Positions 6,138-6,171 of a stretch of 6,171 nucleotides of DNA are shown one piece after another (the first letter of the stretch is position 1; the number at the start of each line of letters is the position of its first letter). Origin of the DNA: Opitutaceae bacterium (GTDB lineage: Bacteria; Verrucomicrobiota; Verrucomicrobiae; Opitutales; Opitutaceae). Location of the stretch: positions 1-6,171 of the forward strand of contig JAISAX010000557.1 of assembly GCA_031266495.1 (NCBI GenBank), in the 5' to 3' direction. The notes below the pieces were generated by a model that worked only from the letters and a program-made list of their open reading frames with translations, made no database searches and was not told where the DNA came from. The position numbers and the translations under genes were made by a program.

Positions 6138-6171
6138 ACTTATCGTTCGGAGTCTCCTCTGTTTTACCTTC
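6138..6171. other. Short right-edge sequence with no recognised feature
   Basis: The last 34 bases, beyond the element and its flanking direct repeat, are non-coding as far as can be seen. No promoter, terminator or start of a gene is recognisable. Confidence 0.5.

Overview
The window looks like a chromosomal stretch of a GC-rich Gram-negative bacterium, most likely a member of the Verrucomicrobiota close to Opitutaceae. That placement is an inference. It rests on a PEP-CTERM (exosortase-sorted) secreted protein, a secreted GH42-like hydrolase of a type I associate with Verrucomicrobiota, Lentisphaerota and Planctomycetota, the absence of usable Shine-Dalgarno sites before the genes, and REP- or MITE-like palindromes between genes. 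No rRNA, tRNA, CRISPR array or transposase gene was found.

Layout. Positions 1-1483 (minus strand) carry the N-terminal 494 codons of a SNF2/HepA-type helicase. The gene runs off the left edge inside its Walker A motif and has two in-frame microsatellite-like tracts. Positions 1484-1954 are a divergent intergenic region with a GC-rich hairpin cluster, a C10-T7 polypyrimidine tract that is G-quadruplex-capable on the minus strand, and short direct repeats just before the next gene. Positions 1955-4906 (plus) encode a 983-residue secreted protein with a GH42-like barrel, an amidotransferase-like domain and a small C-terminal domain. Its usual nucleophile position appears to be Gln. Positions 4943-5746 (plus) encode a 267-residue PEP-CTERM protein with one predicted jelly-roll domain. 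An intrinsic terminator follows at 5766-5813. Positions 5910-6132 hold a 223-bp non-autonomous element with long imperfect inverted repeats, flanked by a 5-bp direct repeat (ACATA).

How the genes may work together. The hydrolase-like gene and the PEP-CTERM gene are co-oriented, 36 bp apart, with no terminator between them and a good one after the second. They therefore probably form a two-gene transcription unit: an exported carbohydrate-active protein and a surface-sorted, possibly glycan-binding partner. Their signal peptides end alike (VRG-QS and VQG-QT). The SNF2 gene is divergently transcribed and has no evident functional link to this pair.
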